NCBI RefSeq assembly: GCF_037038585.1
Contig: NC_092520.1
Span: forward strand, 61,648,001-61,712,000
DNA length: 64,000 bases
DNA from: Patagioenas fasciata
Taxonomy: Eukaryota; Chordata; Aves; Columbiformes; Columbidae
Direction: 5' to 3'
Positions 45,775 through 57,200 of the stretch are shown here, one piece after another. The notes under the pieces are model-generated. The model saw only the letters and a program-made list of their open reading frames with translations, did no database searches and was not told the origin of the DNA. Made by a program: the position numbers and the translations under genes. Position 1 is the stretch's first letter; each line of letters opens with the position of its first letter.

Positions 45775-46935
45775 ATTTCAGATTTCAGGCAAAGCCGTGT
45801 TTGAACATATGGGTTCCTTGATCTTGAGTGGCCTTGGAACTGTTCATGAACTTCTATCAGGAAAACCAGTGAAAGAACTGGTCTTGAATTACTCAAAGCT
45901 TGGAAGTACAGGAATGTTGTAATTCTGTACCCACCTTGCATCTGCGTCTATGAAATCATTTTTGTCCAGGCCAGAGGACTCTTTGATTTTGTATATCATT
46001 TCTCACTTATCCTTTCCAATGAGGCTCTGGTTGTTTTTTCTGTCTCCCCAGTTGCAATAGTATCCTTAAATAGATCTACTCATTCTACATTGACAACTTC
46101 AGAATAAAGAAAGAGCATGAATTAAGAAAGCCAGTGAAATACTGACTTCCTTCAGAGTATGCACTTTTGAGAAGAGCATGTGGCATAAAATCTTACTTTG
46201 GAAATTGTAGAATAGTCTATAATGTTAAATGTAGATAAAATCACACTAGATTGCTTACTAGAAAGTCTGAAGTGTCAGCGGTTCATATTGGTAAGAAATT
46301 AAAGGAGAAAATCATATTGTACATAATGGTGAACTACATGTTAAAGCTTCTCAAGTGAGATTAGGAATCTAGAGCACTGTTTGAAATTAGAAGCAATGAC
46401 ATGATGCAAAGGAAGCTTTATACTTTGGAAAGATGTTTTACTCTTTGGGATATTCTTGCCAAAATGCTGAGAGGTGAGAAACACAAACAAATTTTATAAA
46501 AGCAATCTTTATGTGCCAGTAGGTGGAAGTAGATATTTAGTGAGCACTTTCTCTTCTTCCCTGCAGTGCGGCTTGGAATGTCACAGAAGAAACAATGAGG
46601 AAGTTAACAGCAGACCTTCTCCAAAGTCTTCCAGAATCTGGGGGGTTTTGCCATGAACTTTGAATGTGCTCTTTGTGTATATAGATGAACAGCTTTCAAA
46701 CCAGAAATCAGAATAAAGTAAATCCATCTCCTCATAGGTTAGAGATTCACATTTTGCTTTATCCAGTGAGTTTTGAGTCCTATTTCATAAAATGGAATAT
46801 TTTCTAAAAGAAAGGTATATCATGTTTATGTCCAGCTGACAGTATTATTCTGAGAGACAGAAAATGTGAGGTTAGCTCTCCTTTGGGAAAAAGAGCAGGT
46901 AGATTTATGCATGCAGCTGGATAAGCACTCTAGCT
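45775..46935. other. Intergenic, no gene recognised
   Basis: No recognised gene. CCAGTAGGTGGAAG at 46516-46529 is a weak partial CTCF-like word. Confidence 0.45.
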
Positions 46936-46937
46936 GT

Positions 46938-47113
46938 TTTACTGTGGGAACACGCTTCCTAGAGGCTGGTTGATGCCCCATGTCCATCAGCGTTTAGGAG
47001 GTATTTGAACATTGCCCTTAATAATATGCTTTCACTCTTGGTCAGGCAATTGGACTAGATGCTTGTTGTAGGTCCTTTCCAACTGGAAGTAAACTATTCT
47101 ACTCCGTTCTGTT
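46938..47113 (+). mobile_element. Old CR1 3' end (CR1-Y-like)
   Basis: + strand CR1 3' terminal region: TGGTTGATGCCCCATGTCC, GGAGGTATTTGAACA, ATAATATGCTTTCACTCTTGG, TCAGGCAATTGGACTAGATG, GTCCTTTCCAACTG and a terminal TATTCTACTCCGTTCTGTTC, a decayed repeat of ATTCT units. The ATAATATGCTTT block and ATTCT tail are as I recall for CR1-Y-type avian subfamilies. Confidence 0.85.
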
Positions 47114-47119
47114 CAGGTG

Positions 47120-50100
47120 GGAGATATTTCCAAAGCATCCTTCTGTGTTTAAACTCTCACTTTCGAAAGCAAAAAGATGATTAGCACAGAATTAATTTCA
47201 CTTAAATGTGTAAGTAATAGTACATATTAGAGCTGGCGACCTAAAGCTTCTTTAGCAATCAGTAGAAAAAAACAGATGAATCACATGAAGTAGACAAACA
47301 TCTTGAAATAGACATACAAGACATACATAGACATATAAACCATGTCAGACGAAATATTTCCTGTAAATATCTATTAACTGTGGAAAGAATTCAAGGTTCT
47401 TTGTCAGATGTACACATTTACCTCATAGACATCTACAGTTAGGAAACACAAACCCAATCCCTAGTTCTGGTGCAAATCTAGGCCTGATCTAGTCACTCAA
47501 TTGCTTGACTCCTCCAGGGTTGCCAGAAGCAGAATTTCAGACAGTGTGGTCTGCCTCAAAATCTAAAAATGTGGTTTAGATTAGGTTGGATTAGATTGAT
47601 TACTTTCCTGGAGCACAAATTTTCATTGAAGTAGAAAAACATCTCCATGTCTGGCAGGTAACATTTCAGCAGATGCTACTGTTCAGGTGTTACCTCATTT
47701 GTACTTCCTATGTACAGAGAAGCAAAGTAGGGAGAGCTGAAAATAAGGTGTTCATCAGAAAAAGTGAAAATGCACTGGTAAGAGGAAAAAACTAAGAACC
47801 TTTATCCAAAATGCAGTGAACCCCATTAAAATCCTCTTGCTTGACCTAATTTAGTCCTGGGATTATTCCCAGATGAGCTGACAGCTTTACTTCTGTTACT
47901 ACCTTTGCTGATTTTCAGATACTACATTTTGTGGTTTTCCTTCTAACATTAATTCAAGCATAAAAGCAGCATTTTATTTCCTCCTTTTTGGTAGGATAGT
48001 GTTTGATGTAAATTGAATATTCTATTTGATCTATGAAACAAACAAAAAAACCCACAAAACTGTGACCTTATAAATAAAGAAGTTCATAATAAATAAGGCA
48101 TTATACAAGACTTCCCAGAGTGTGAACAGGAAATGTGGTTTCGTTTTTGTTTTATTTTATTTTTTCTATTAGGCCAGCCTTTAACAGGTTTTCTTCTGCA
48201 GAATTTCAAGAGCTTGCAAGTAATTCAGTAACTTCATCCTTGAGGCCTTTAAAAATATTTAAATTGGCCCACTTATTTTTTCAGCATCAGCAAAAGATTG
48301 CTGCTTTTTTGCTTGTACAATTAAAACACACCAGTCAAACTGTGTGACAGTCTAGTTCCAAGATAATTTCATAGTAAATGAAAGTCATCAAGAAAAGTGA
48401 TTCCAACTCTGACTGTGCTCTCATACTGCCATGCTTCATTAGTTAGAGTACCAATATTCACAGAAAATGTGTATGCGGCACAGATATGGGGAGGAATGGA
48501 GCTTTGATTTAGGTCAAAAAGCTCAGAATCACTTGAAACTTCATGTTTAGAATAATTAATTTCAGAAATGGGGCAAACCACACCCTTCCAAGTTGTCATA
48601 GCTCAGCAGTTTTCTCTCAGTCATGTCCTCTACTATGAGGAGTTGGGTCCATCCATTTTGGTATTACATATTTCAGATTGTTGGTGAGGGGAAGAAGATA
48701 GCAATATATCAGCATTTTACTGAAGATACAAAAAAATGCTAACAGGACTTTGCAATAACTTGATACATCTTGCCAGATTTCCCACTGTTGCTACTTTACA
48801 AAGCCTAAAACCCTGTAGCTGTTTTTCTGGTGTACTCCAAACAGTAAATAACAGAAACCTCTGATAATTCAGAGTACTCTCTGTAGTAATTCTTTTTTTT
48901 ATTTTCTTTTTTTCTCTTTAATCCTGTCTTTGCCATTTCAGGAACATATTCTATTTCTGTGTTTTACATCCTCATGAACCATTTGTGCTTTTATGTTCAT
49001 TTCCATTCTTCAGAAACCTAAATCAGAATCCAAAAGCTTTTAGTGTTGTACACACCAGCATAGGAAATAAGGCCCTCACACTGCATTGGAATTGACAGAT
49101 GAGGTAGTCTCTCACTTATGAACCGACACAGGCACTACTGTCAATTTTATTTAAGAGGAAATTATCTCTTAATGCTTATCTTGGATGCTGTTTGAATCTA
49201 GTAAATCTTTCATATTTCATATGGTTTCCTGTCTCAGTTTGTGTTGCATATACAGGGTTACACACACTCTTGCAGAAGACTCTATGACACTTTCTTATCA
49301 TTAACCTCAGTTAAATACTCAATATTCTTTAAATTATTTTGCTCCTTGTCCTAGATTCAGGCAGTTTCTGGAAGATCTTTCCCCACATATATCACTCAGC
49401 CTTTGGTATTTAACTCTGGTTTAATAGGTAAAGCTATAAAAAGAAACTGGAGGAGAGGTTTTTTAAAGAAGTTTTTGTCCTGTCTCCTGTTCCCCTTTGA
49501 GGTGCTACAGATTGACCTGCAACAGAAAAACCTTTCAGCTTTCTGTTCCCTGGTGCTGCGTATCCAGCACAGAATATGAGCTACACTCCAGCTAAATCCT
49601 ATGCTCCAGGCATGCTGGAGAAATTATTTTCTGGGTCAGATGCATTAACAGTCAGTAGAAGAGCTGAAGAAAAGCTCTAACTCACTTAAATCTTTCCATT
49701 TCCTGCAGGAGAATCATATTACAGAAATAAATTGTACCCTTTGGATTAAAAATATGGGAACTTTTTAGCAATTCTTTCCTGACAGGAGACCCACAAATAT
49801 TTGCGAATTCTGTTACGGAAAGAGAAAAAGATGTACTATGTACTATTCTGTATGTTTTTAAGTATGACAAATACTATTATTCTTAGAAACTCATATTGTA
49901 GAAGGAGTTGAATGTTTTGTATATGATATGGGGGCTTCCCATATATATTTCAGTCCTACAGAAAACACTCTCTGCATCAAGAACAGTAGCGTGAACAATT
50001 CCTTAACTCTTTAAGAAGAGTTAAGACCAAAAAAAAACTCAAAAACCTGATTTTTATTTACCATCCTTCCTTCAACAACCCTTTGTCCTCCCCAAAGGGT

Positions 50101-50460
50101 TCATCAATAAAGCTAGAAACAGTATTACTCTACTATTAGAAAAACACCATAAAATATGTAAGACTTGTGCAAAAACAGTGCTAAACAGAGTCAGGGGAGC
50201 TGGAACTTTGCCACCAGCCCAGCACTGTGGATCAACCGCTAAAATAAATTATCTTCCTTTCCAAGTAAAAGAGAAGGTTCTCCCCACGTGCCATGAACTA
50301 TGTAGTTTATCCATGCTCAAGATTAGGAGAAATCTGTAAAGGAAAATTAGAGACAAGATTTTTCCCATTCCAGTTAAAGTATTTTCAAAGCAAAGTTTCA
50401 ATCACCATTTCTATGCATCAAATCTCTGGCCAGAAGAATACTAATGTGGCCAGACACCTT
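47120..50460. other. Intergenic, no gene recognised
   Basis: AT-rich sequence with T-rich tracts (48142-48168, 48892-48919). No gene or repeat family recognised. Confidence 0.5.
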
Positions 50461-50464
50461 ATTA

Positions 50465-50555
50465 TCATAGAATCACGGAGTTGCAGAATAGTTTGGGTTG
50501 GAATGGACCTTCAAAGTTAATCTGGTCCAATTCCCCTGCAATAATCAGGGACATC
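50465..50555 (-). mobile_element. Outer CR1, 3' part (interrupted)
   Basis: Minus-strand CR1 3' end: TCATAGAATCACGGAG, TTTGGGTTGGAATGGACC, GTCCAATTCCCCTGCAAT and GGGACATC, at which point a + strand CR1 begins. Its continuation resumes at 50958. The same layout, uninterrupted, is seen in the CR1 at 19.23 kb (GACATCTGCAACTAGATC). Confidence 0.92.
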
Positions 50556-50957
50556 CTTATGAAGAAAGGCTGCGGGAGCTGGGTCTCTTTAGTTTGGAGA
50601 AGAGGAGACTGAGGGGTGACCTTATTAATGTTTATAAATATATAAAGGGTGAGTGCCATGAGAATGGAGCCAGGCTCTTCTCAGTGGCAAACAATGATAG
50701 GACAAGGGGTAATGGGATCAAGCTGGAACACAAGAGGTTCCAGTTAAATTTGAGAAAGAACTTCTCAGTGAGGGTGACAGAACACTGGAACAGGCTGCCC
50801 GGGGGGTTGTGGAGTCTCCTTCCCTGGAGAAATTCAAAGCCCGCCTGGACACATTCCTGTGCGACCTCACCTAGGCGTTCCTGCTCCAGCAGGGGGATTG
50901 GACTAGATGATCTTTTGAGGTCCCTTCCAATCCCAAACATACTGTGATACTGTGATC
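50556..50957 (+). mobile_element. Inner CR1, inserted into a minus-strand CR1
   Basis: + strand CR1 3' fragment: ORF2 words [29 protein letters not shown] and NDRTRGNG, then a frameshift after NRLP near 50803, the 3' block CAGGGGGATTGGACTAGATG, AGGTCCCTTCCAATCCC and the terminal repeat ACTGTGATACTGTGATC. ATC occurs at both junctions (50553-50555 and 50955-50957) and may be a 3-bp duplication. Younger than the element it interrupts. Confidence 0.93.
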
Positions 50958-51080
50958 TGCAACCAGATGAGGTTGCTCAGAGCCCCATTCAGCCTGGCCT
51001 GGAATGTCTCCAGGGATGGGACATCTACCACCTTTCTGGGCAACCTGGGCCAGTGTCTCACCACCCTCATTGTAAAATGT
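50958..51080 (-). mobile_element. Outer CR1, remaining part
   Basis: Continuation of the interrupted minus-strand CR1: TGCAACCAGATGAGGTTGCT, CAGCCTGGCCTGGAATGTC, ACCTGGGCCAGTGTCTCAC and CACCCTCATTGTAAAA. Similarity fades after about 51080. Confidence 0.92.
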
Positions 51081-52728
51081 TGAACTCCGAAGGAGAAAGC
51101 ATGAGAAAAACAAATAAAGGAGGAAGAAGAAAGGTACAAAATGGGTATATTAAGATTATAAAGATACGTTTTTATTTTGAAGCCTTAACAACAGACACTT
51201 TTCTGATTCTCTCCCAGTTGTTTGTAAAGGAAATGGAGCTTGATCTTAACCAGTGCTAAACACCTCCTAAATGCACAGATGACCAGCCTGAGTACAGACT
51301 AGGATTGGTGATATCTTGCATTTTCAATGCTGTGTTATTTGTTAGCCTATATGTTGTGTGTTTGTGGTTTATTAATTCCTTGAAAGCTTTGGATAATCTG
51401 AGAAGTAGAATATCCTTGAGGTTAATTTAAAAACATTTTTTCCCATCACCTTTTTCTTTAGAGGCATGACAACAGCGAATAAATGAGAAGCACAAGAGTA
51501 TTCACAAAGAAATATTGGCAGACAGGAATTCCATGTGGTGAAATTCCTTTTTGAAGGAATTTCCACTAAACTGAAAATTTGTCTCCAGATAAATGAAATT
51601 GAGTCTAACTGTATCTTTCCTAATATATCATATTCTTAATAGAGAACATAAGTTATTGGAAATTTCAGTTAAGTTAGATAAAGATACATTCAAATTCACT
51701 GGAACAGATCAAAATTCCTTGAAGAAATAAATATGGATTTTATGTTGCATCTGTTAGAATAAATAAAATCTTGTCTCTAACTTCAGTGACCATATCTGAA
51801 AAGACTTCTAATCAAGGAATTCCTGCCTCCAATATGTGTTGCAAAGCAAAATTAAGTACTTTATATTTTATTAATTGTTTGTAAGAAATTAGTTAGAAGT
51901 ATTTTGTTTGTAGTGGGAGTCTTATACAGACCTCTGGCTGGGCCATGTGATATTCTTCTGAAACTTTCAGGGACTCTTAGAATGCATATACAAAGCTTCT
52001 ATTTTTAAGTAAAATAATACAGAACTTGATTTGAATGCAGGATTATAGTGGAGCCTGGTTTAATATGGCTACTATAGCATTCTCAAGAGAAGCAAAGAAT
52101 AAGTATGGCTTCCTAAATCCAACACAATACTCTACCTGGTACCCACATTTTTAGCCCCATGGGACAAATCGGTGATTTTTTTTTAAAAAAAAAATGCAGA
52201 TTCATGTGTCAAAAACCTTATTAAAGCATGACAATGCATGTTGTAGAATATACAGTTTTCAGGGTGAAAAAGTGAATTATCACAGCATATATATTACAGT
52301 GCACTCAGCTCAAACATTAATCTTAATACTGATAGCATAAATGTCAAACTCTCAAACAGAGAAGCTAATAGCTGGAGGCAAACTGGGATATTATATGAGA
52401 GTATCATTCTGAACTGCAAGATGTGTTAACATAAGTAGAATAGAATTATTTGAAATATTTCTTCTTTAATTGAATAATCTTCAATCTTCAGTCACAGAAA
52501 GGGTGGAGTTCTGTAGAATAGTGACCAATGATACATGCAATTATTTGCTGATACATTACATTTTTATTTTTAGAACATCATGACAGTGTCTGAGGCAGTT
52601 TTTACTTCAAGATAGTACACTATAAAATGATAAAAGTGATGGTTGCCAGTGTAATAATATTCCACCTACAAGAGTTCTCATTTCTTTCTCTGACAATCAG
52701 CATTTAAAAGCACATTCAAATCTGAGAC

Positions 52729-52730
52729 GA

Positions 52731-52761
<31 letters not shown>

Positions 52762-52791
52762 GATGACTATTATTATTGTTATTATTATTGT
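52729..52791. repeat. Compound GAT / ATT microsatellite
   Basis: GATGATGATGATGATGAC units with interruptions, passing into TATTATTATTGTTATTATTA. Confidence 0.9.
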
Positions 52792-54268
52792 GGCTAATAC
52801 TGGCATTTTTTTGTCCAGTAGACTCTGGGTTTTTGATAATTCTCCTATGTCATATGCCTATACAGTACGCTGGAAGTTCTGCCTTGATATAGAAAACAGA
52901 TTTAGTTGAGGATTAGGCTCCTTTGGTAGAAGTTAATTTTATTAAGTGACTACTTGAGAAAAATATCGTAGCATCTAGAAAAGTTTTTTAAAATTCACAT
53001 TTAAGAAAAAAAAAGAGAAGATTTACCTGAAAAGTCTTGGAATATATTCGGCAATGGCTTGTCTGCCAAAAGCATCAGAGACATAGTCACGCCCTGCATA
53101 TAGTAAAGAAGCAAACAATAAATAGATCTAAAACCCTTGGTGATTCTTAAAATCAACACATATCCAATGAATAAAAGATCTAATAATGACATGAAAAGAG
53201 AAGAGGATTACACAGTAAGCTTGAAATATATGAAAGAGGGCATCTAATTTCCTTTCTCATGCTGATTTTGTATACCATTTCTGCATAACAGATATGACTT
53301 CAAATTTAGCTTTAAGAAAAGTATGGAAATTTAGAAGATTCTGAGAAAACATGTGTTGGATATGACTGCTAAGAAATTGATAAAAATCCACTTGAATCAT
53401 CCCTCAACATTCAAGAAATCTGCATAATTTTTTATAGTGACTTATGTCATAAAACACTATTTTACTTTCACACATATCACATTCACACATAATGTAAGTT
53501 TCTTGTTTTTATGTTGATATATGGGAGTTTGTTTTGCAAAATAATTTCAGGTTAATTTAGCTAAACATGAAACTTGTGCAATTTTTTTGTGTGTAATTCT
53601 GGCATATTTTTAATTGAAATGTTGTTTGTGAGACAAAGTAGCAGTTTGTACCATGTCTCTCTCAAGCTGGATTGTGAAAGGCAACTCAAAAGGTATGTTA
53701 TCATCACAGAGCTATCAGCGAAGCAAAACTAAATAGCCTTGTGCAGATCAAAACATGTTGTTAGACCAACATTAACAATTTGTCGCTGAACTACAGGAAA
53801 GAAGCCTATATACAGATGCAAAGTATTTATCATAATAGCTTTCAAAGACCTTAACTATCATTAGATGAGATAAGCTTTCTTAAATTATTAGCACAAATAT
53901 AATAGAAAAACTTTATCTAAATCTCACATTAGCAAAGATAAACACAAATATTGTGATTTATATCTAAGATCAGATTCCTTTGACTGCTAGTATAAATCCT
54001 TACATGTACCCTAAAGGCAAGCTACTAGATAAGGTAACGTAGCAGAAGCATATTCCCATATCTACTAAGATTTAGGCAGTGCTTTAAAGCAATCTGACAT
54101 AGCATTATGGTTCAAGGAAGAATAAAATTTATCTATATTTTCTTTAATTACTACAAGGAAGTATGTGTTATTTTTGTGGTGTTTCTTTTGTTCCATCTGT
54201 TTCTTTCCTGCACCTTCCAGATCTTTCATTTTAATAAATTTTGGAGGCCCTACCTATTAGGAATTATT

Positions 54269-54293
54269 AAAAAAAAAAAAAAAAAAAAAAAAA
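54269..54293 (+). repeat. Poly(A) run, 25 bases
   Basis: Uninterrupted A-run preceded by AATAAATTTTGG about 35 bases upstream (54233). That arrangement resembles the end of a retroposed transcript, but no parent gene is recognised upstream. Confidence 0.85.
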
Positions 54294-57200
54294 GCATATA
54301 AATCCTTTTTCATGTTTTAGCAATCGGAAAAGTATGTAGTGATTATTACTAAACGAAGAGACTTTACAATGCACCAAGAGGCAATACCTGCAATTCCACT
54401 GTCATACTGTCATAAATCTGAAGAGAGCCTGTTCTGTTATTTCCATGTACATCCACAGCTAATCTTTTTATATCAAACAAAGGTTCTGGTGACATTATGA
54501 GAATAAACGTTTGGTTCTGGGGTTGGTGAGAAGCAAGTGGTATGCCAGCTCAGGTGTCCATTGTTGTTTCAGTGGCCTCCTAAGCACCATGGGTGGCTTG
54601 CAGAGATAGGAGAAAGCTTTTACCTTCTATTGTAGATTGTTGGTATTTGGAAGATACCACCCCTGGCTGTCACTATAAAATGCTTCCAAGCTCTGTTGTG
54701 CTTTTTGAAGACTTGTCCTTCTCCCCCCTTGCATACATTCCTCCTCTTATTCTTAAAGTTTTGATTTATGCAGCAGTCCTCACTTTTTCTATTTAGAAAA
54801 AAAATTCCTTTTATATTTACCTGAAACACTAATGCATAGAAAAACAAAGTCAATGAGCAGTACTAGTCTCAGAGTCAACATTAAGAAGTTATGTGGGAAG
54901 TTATGTAGGAGCAGACATGCACAATGAAACAATAATGAAGTCCATATTTCAACATTTGCTTCAGACTAGCACTTGTCCAATCTTGTGGACTAAGTTCTCA
55001 CTCCTCTTTGGCTCACGTTGAGAGTATATCCCTTGACTTAATTAAAAAAAAATTAATTTCCAAAAGGAAGCCAGTTTGTGTGCTCTGTCTTAGAGCTCTG
55101 TGGTGTGAATCAAAGCACTGAAAATAGGGCTAACTGGTAGATTTACTTCAAAATCACTGCTTATCTAAGACATTAATAGAGATGCATCCTTAAATTTCCT
55201 ATACTGGGTCCAAAAATCAGATAGAATGGTTCGAACTTGTCAAACTGGAATTTCAGGCTTCTAGAAACTATTTGGCTGACTTGGAACTCAAGATTTTGAA
55301 ATCTGAAACTTTTGAAGAAAATCTGATTTTCTAGCTAGATCTGTCCTGGTCTGCTAGCTATGTGGAATGGCAAAATTCATAAGAGAATCCGAACTAGCTG
55401 CAGCAGGTTGGACTCAAGGTATTTCACATCTTTTTTCTTTTTCTTTTTTTTTTTCTTTCTGAGGTTGTATCATGTATTCTGCTCTGAAGTCTTTCATGTT
55501 TGTTCAGAACAAAAACCTCTACTGGCAGATAAAGTCTTTGAAGAGAGGATGAACAGTAAAGCATTAATTTACACTGTTAATTGATGTATAAATTAAACCA
55601 TGTTCTCTTGAGAGTAGCTGATTCCTAAGTCAGATTTTCATGAAGGAACTTAAACTGGCAGTTTGGCAGCAATATGCCTCTTCCTGCAATGCAAGTTTCT
55701 GTAGCAAAAATGAAGGAAAATTAGTTAGCAAAATGAGGTTCAGACAGGAGGAGAAAAGGGATAGCAGAAGACAGAGATTAGTTTATTATACAAGTAACTT
55801 AATTTATAATAAAAAATATTGCAATGCCACGGAAACCGCAAGTCTGGATCAGAAAGTGTCTTTCTTGATGAGTTAATGGTGTGTCAGAGTTGTCTAAACT
55901 TGTAGTGGGAAGCGATGCCCTCATCTACTCCAGCGCTTGCCCCTCGGTCCTGATAGCATTGCTTTCTGTGCCAATGCTAGTGAATGCTGCAATAAAACTC
56001 TTCTTACCTCACCTTCCTCTCCTTGTACTGCAGAGTGAGATTGTTTACCATCACTGCATGCCTTTTCTAAATATATATATTTAGGGAATGTTCTTGAAAA
56101 ACATATGAAAAAATCTTATTGCTACCTCCCACAGATTTTTTCTGCAGTTTTTATGGTACAGGGGAACCAAAATCTACCTTGTTGTTCCTCATTGCAGTTC
56201 CTCAAAACAAACCGAGAGGCATGTTTCCTCATGGTTCCTTCACTTGGAGGCTACAATGCACAAAGATCACCAACCCAAACTTATAATGTTCCCTCAGCTC
56301 TGTCCTCGTGACTTCTGGCCACAATGGAGAAGCATCTGGAGAAGCTGGAGTTCTCCATTCAATGACCATCATTTTCTCTATGGATCTGCCTACCTGCTGA
56401 ACTTACCTGCTCCTTTAAAGGCAGCATCAGTCTGCCAGTAGCTAACACATGCAATGCTGACTCAAGCTGGTCAGAGGGATGATCAGGACACTTTTTACAA
56501 AAAATACCAACTCTTAGGAAGTGGGTCACCCTGTGAAGATATGCTCCTTTATGGCAAAGTGTTACAAAGAGCACAAATAGGTTTCCACTGAAGTCAACCT
56601 GATCTTCTGGTAAGCCTGCCAAGGGCTAGGGGAGGTTCTGACAAGCAGCTTGCTTCAAGTGCTCAAAATTCAGGACCTTTTTTATTTTTCATTCTAAATT
56701 TACTTCCTGGAGTCTCATGTAGACACAAATGCTTTTCAAACTTGAAATCTTCAGCAAGGTAGAGCTGCATCTCACAGCCCAATTCTAACCAGTGTTTTTT
56801 TCAAGTTCTATATGCAGTAAGCAGAGGCTAATATCCAGTAACAATTGGTTTGTACCCCTGAGCATAGCTGCTCTGCTTTTCTGAACTGCTTGACTGAAAA
56901 TAATTATTCTCTAGAAGCAATCTAATGCTGGAGCTGCCTAACTCCACAGAAGCAGTGGACTTAAGCCTCCCTGTGCAGGATCCCTGTTGAAAACTTTGCT
57001 ACCTCTATCAAAGACAGACTACAAACCATTTCCAAATTTGTAGTCGCTGCCCAGTCAGGAATAAGAATGTAGCTGTGGTAGCATAGATTTCTCATTGTTG
57101 TGTTTAGCCAAATTTTGTTCCTAGTTGTTAACATCCTCTTGTGGACCTGAGAGCCTTAGGGCTTTTTCAGGCTGTCTGTAGCATATTTGAATAACCTACT

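Noticed and set aside
46516..46529. CCAGTAGGTGGAAG as a CTCF site
   Set aside because: It lacks the key C of the GGC core and lies in ordinary AT-rich sequence, so it is too weak to list as a site.
48640..48662. GGGTCCATCCATTTTGG as a second mariner end
   Set aside because: Only a short, imperfect match to the inside of the inverted end, with no partner end or flanking TA pair.
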